The notes below the pieces were generated by a model. That model made no database searches. It saw only the letters and a list, made by a program, of their open reading frames with translations, and had not been told where the DNA came from. A stretch of DNA of 5,656 nucleotides from Deltaproteobacteria bacterium (GTDB taxonomy: Bacteria; Desulfobacterota; Desulfobacteria; Desulfobacterales; C00003060), in assembly GCA_003647435.1 (NCBI GenBank), contig QMMV01000151.1, positions 1 through 5,656 on the forward strand, written 5' to 3'. Positions 5,557 to 5,656 of this stretch are shown here, one piece after another. Numbering within the stretch: the stretch's first letter is position 1; each line of letters begins with the position of its first letter. The position numbers and the translations under genes are program-made.

Positions 5557-5656
5557 ATTTTTTCTTTCTTTATATTGCTCGGGTTCAGCATTTCAAATCG
5601 TTTTTCAATCAGATGAAATGGGAGTTCTCCTCCTTCTAACAACTCTTTGTGAAACT
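5505..5656 (-). CDS. 3' end of an unidentified gene, tail replaced by MITE sequence
   Basis: The minus strand is open from the window edge for 49 codons (5654 to 5508) to TAG at 5505-5507. The gene is partial because its 5' end lies outside the window. The first 32 or so residues look like genuine coding sequence, for example LPFHLIEKRFEMLN followed by a lysine-rich stretch, KKEK. The last 16 residues, YHFSLLKTLSHTGNPV, are encoded by the inserted palindromic element, so the present C-terminus is probably not ancestral. Joining the flanks across one copy of the 8-bp duplication gives KKEK-ITRVK and a TAG at 5393-5395, a simple original ending. I do not recognise the family. The gene points into the ATP-grasp operon and may be its upstream member, but the element now separates them. 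Confidence 0.5.
   Translation of the reverse strand, partial: FHKELLEGGELPFHLIEKRFEMLNPSNIKKEKMYHFSLLKTLSHTGNPV

Overview
The window reads as a compact bacterial chromosome segment of intermediate GC. The strict Shine-Dalgarno sites, a GTG start, an ATGA stop/start overlap and palindromic intergenic repeats are all bacterial. The gene mix (MJ0301-type metallo-hydrolase, bifunctional Nnr, permuted ATP-grasp protein) fits an anaerobic, possibly desulfobacterial, lineage, but the window cannot settle the taxonomy.

Layout. Positions 1-360 are mostly non-coding. They hold a degenerate palindromic repeat (41-94) with flanking direct repeats, then a short, apparently broken minus-strand frame (193-361). 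Positions 360-1199 (+) encode a complete MBL-fold hydrolase of the COG1237 type. It converges on a four-gene minus-strand series running right to left: a 463-residue ATP-grasp-like protein (GTG start, 5333-3942), an overlapping class I SAM methyltransferase (3945-3166), bifunctional NAD(P)HX epimerase/dehydratase Nnr (3143-1578) and a small zinc-ribbon protein (1516-1286). The first three genes are packed tightly enough (4-nt overlap, 22-nt gap) to be one operon. The zinc-ribbon gene follows after 61 nt.

The right end (5337-5656) holds the 3' part of another minus-strand gene, interrupted by a 140-bp palindromic MITE-like element (5417-5556). The element has GTATCA...TGATAC ends and a perfect 8-bp flanking duplication, ATTTTTTC. 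Removing the element and one duplication copy restores a short natural-looking C-terminus for the interrupted gene. A related but degenerate copy lies at the left end in opposite orientation.

Functionally, Nnr is housekeeping metabolite repair and the MBL protein has no assigned substrate. The most unusual genes are the translationally coupled ATP-grasp/methyltransferase pair. The ATP-grasp protein seems to carry at its C-terminus the helical segment and DG-containing strand that relatives usually carry at the N-terminus, which suggests a further circular permutation. No RNA gene, CRISPR array, complete insertion sequence or convincing intrinsic terminator was seen.
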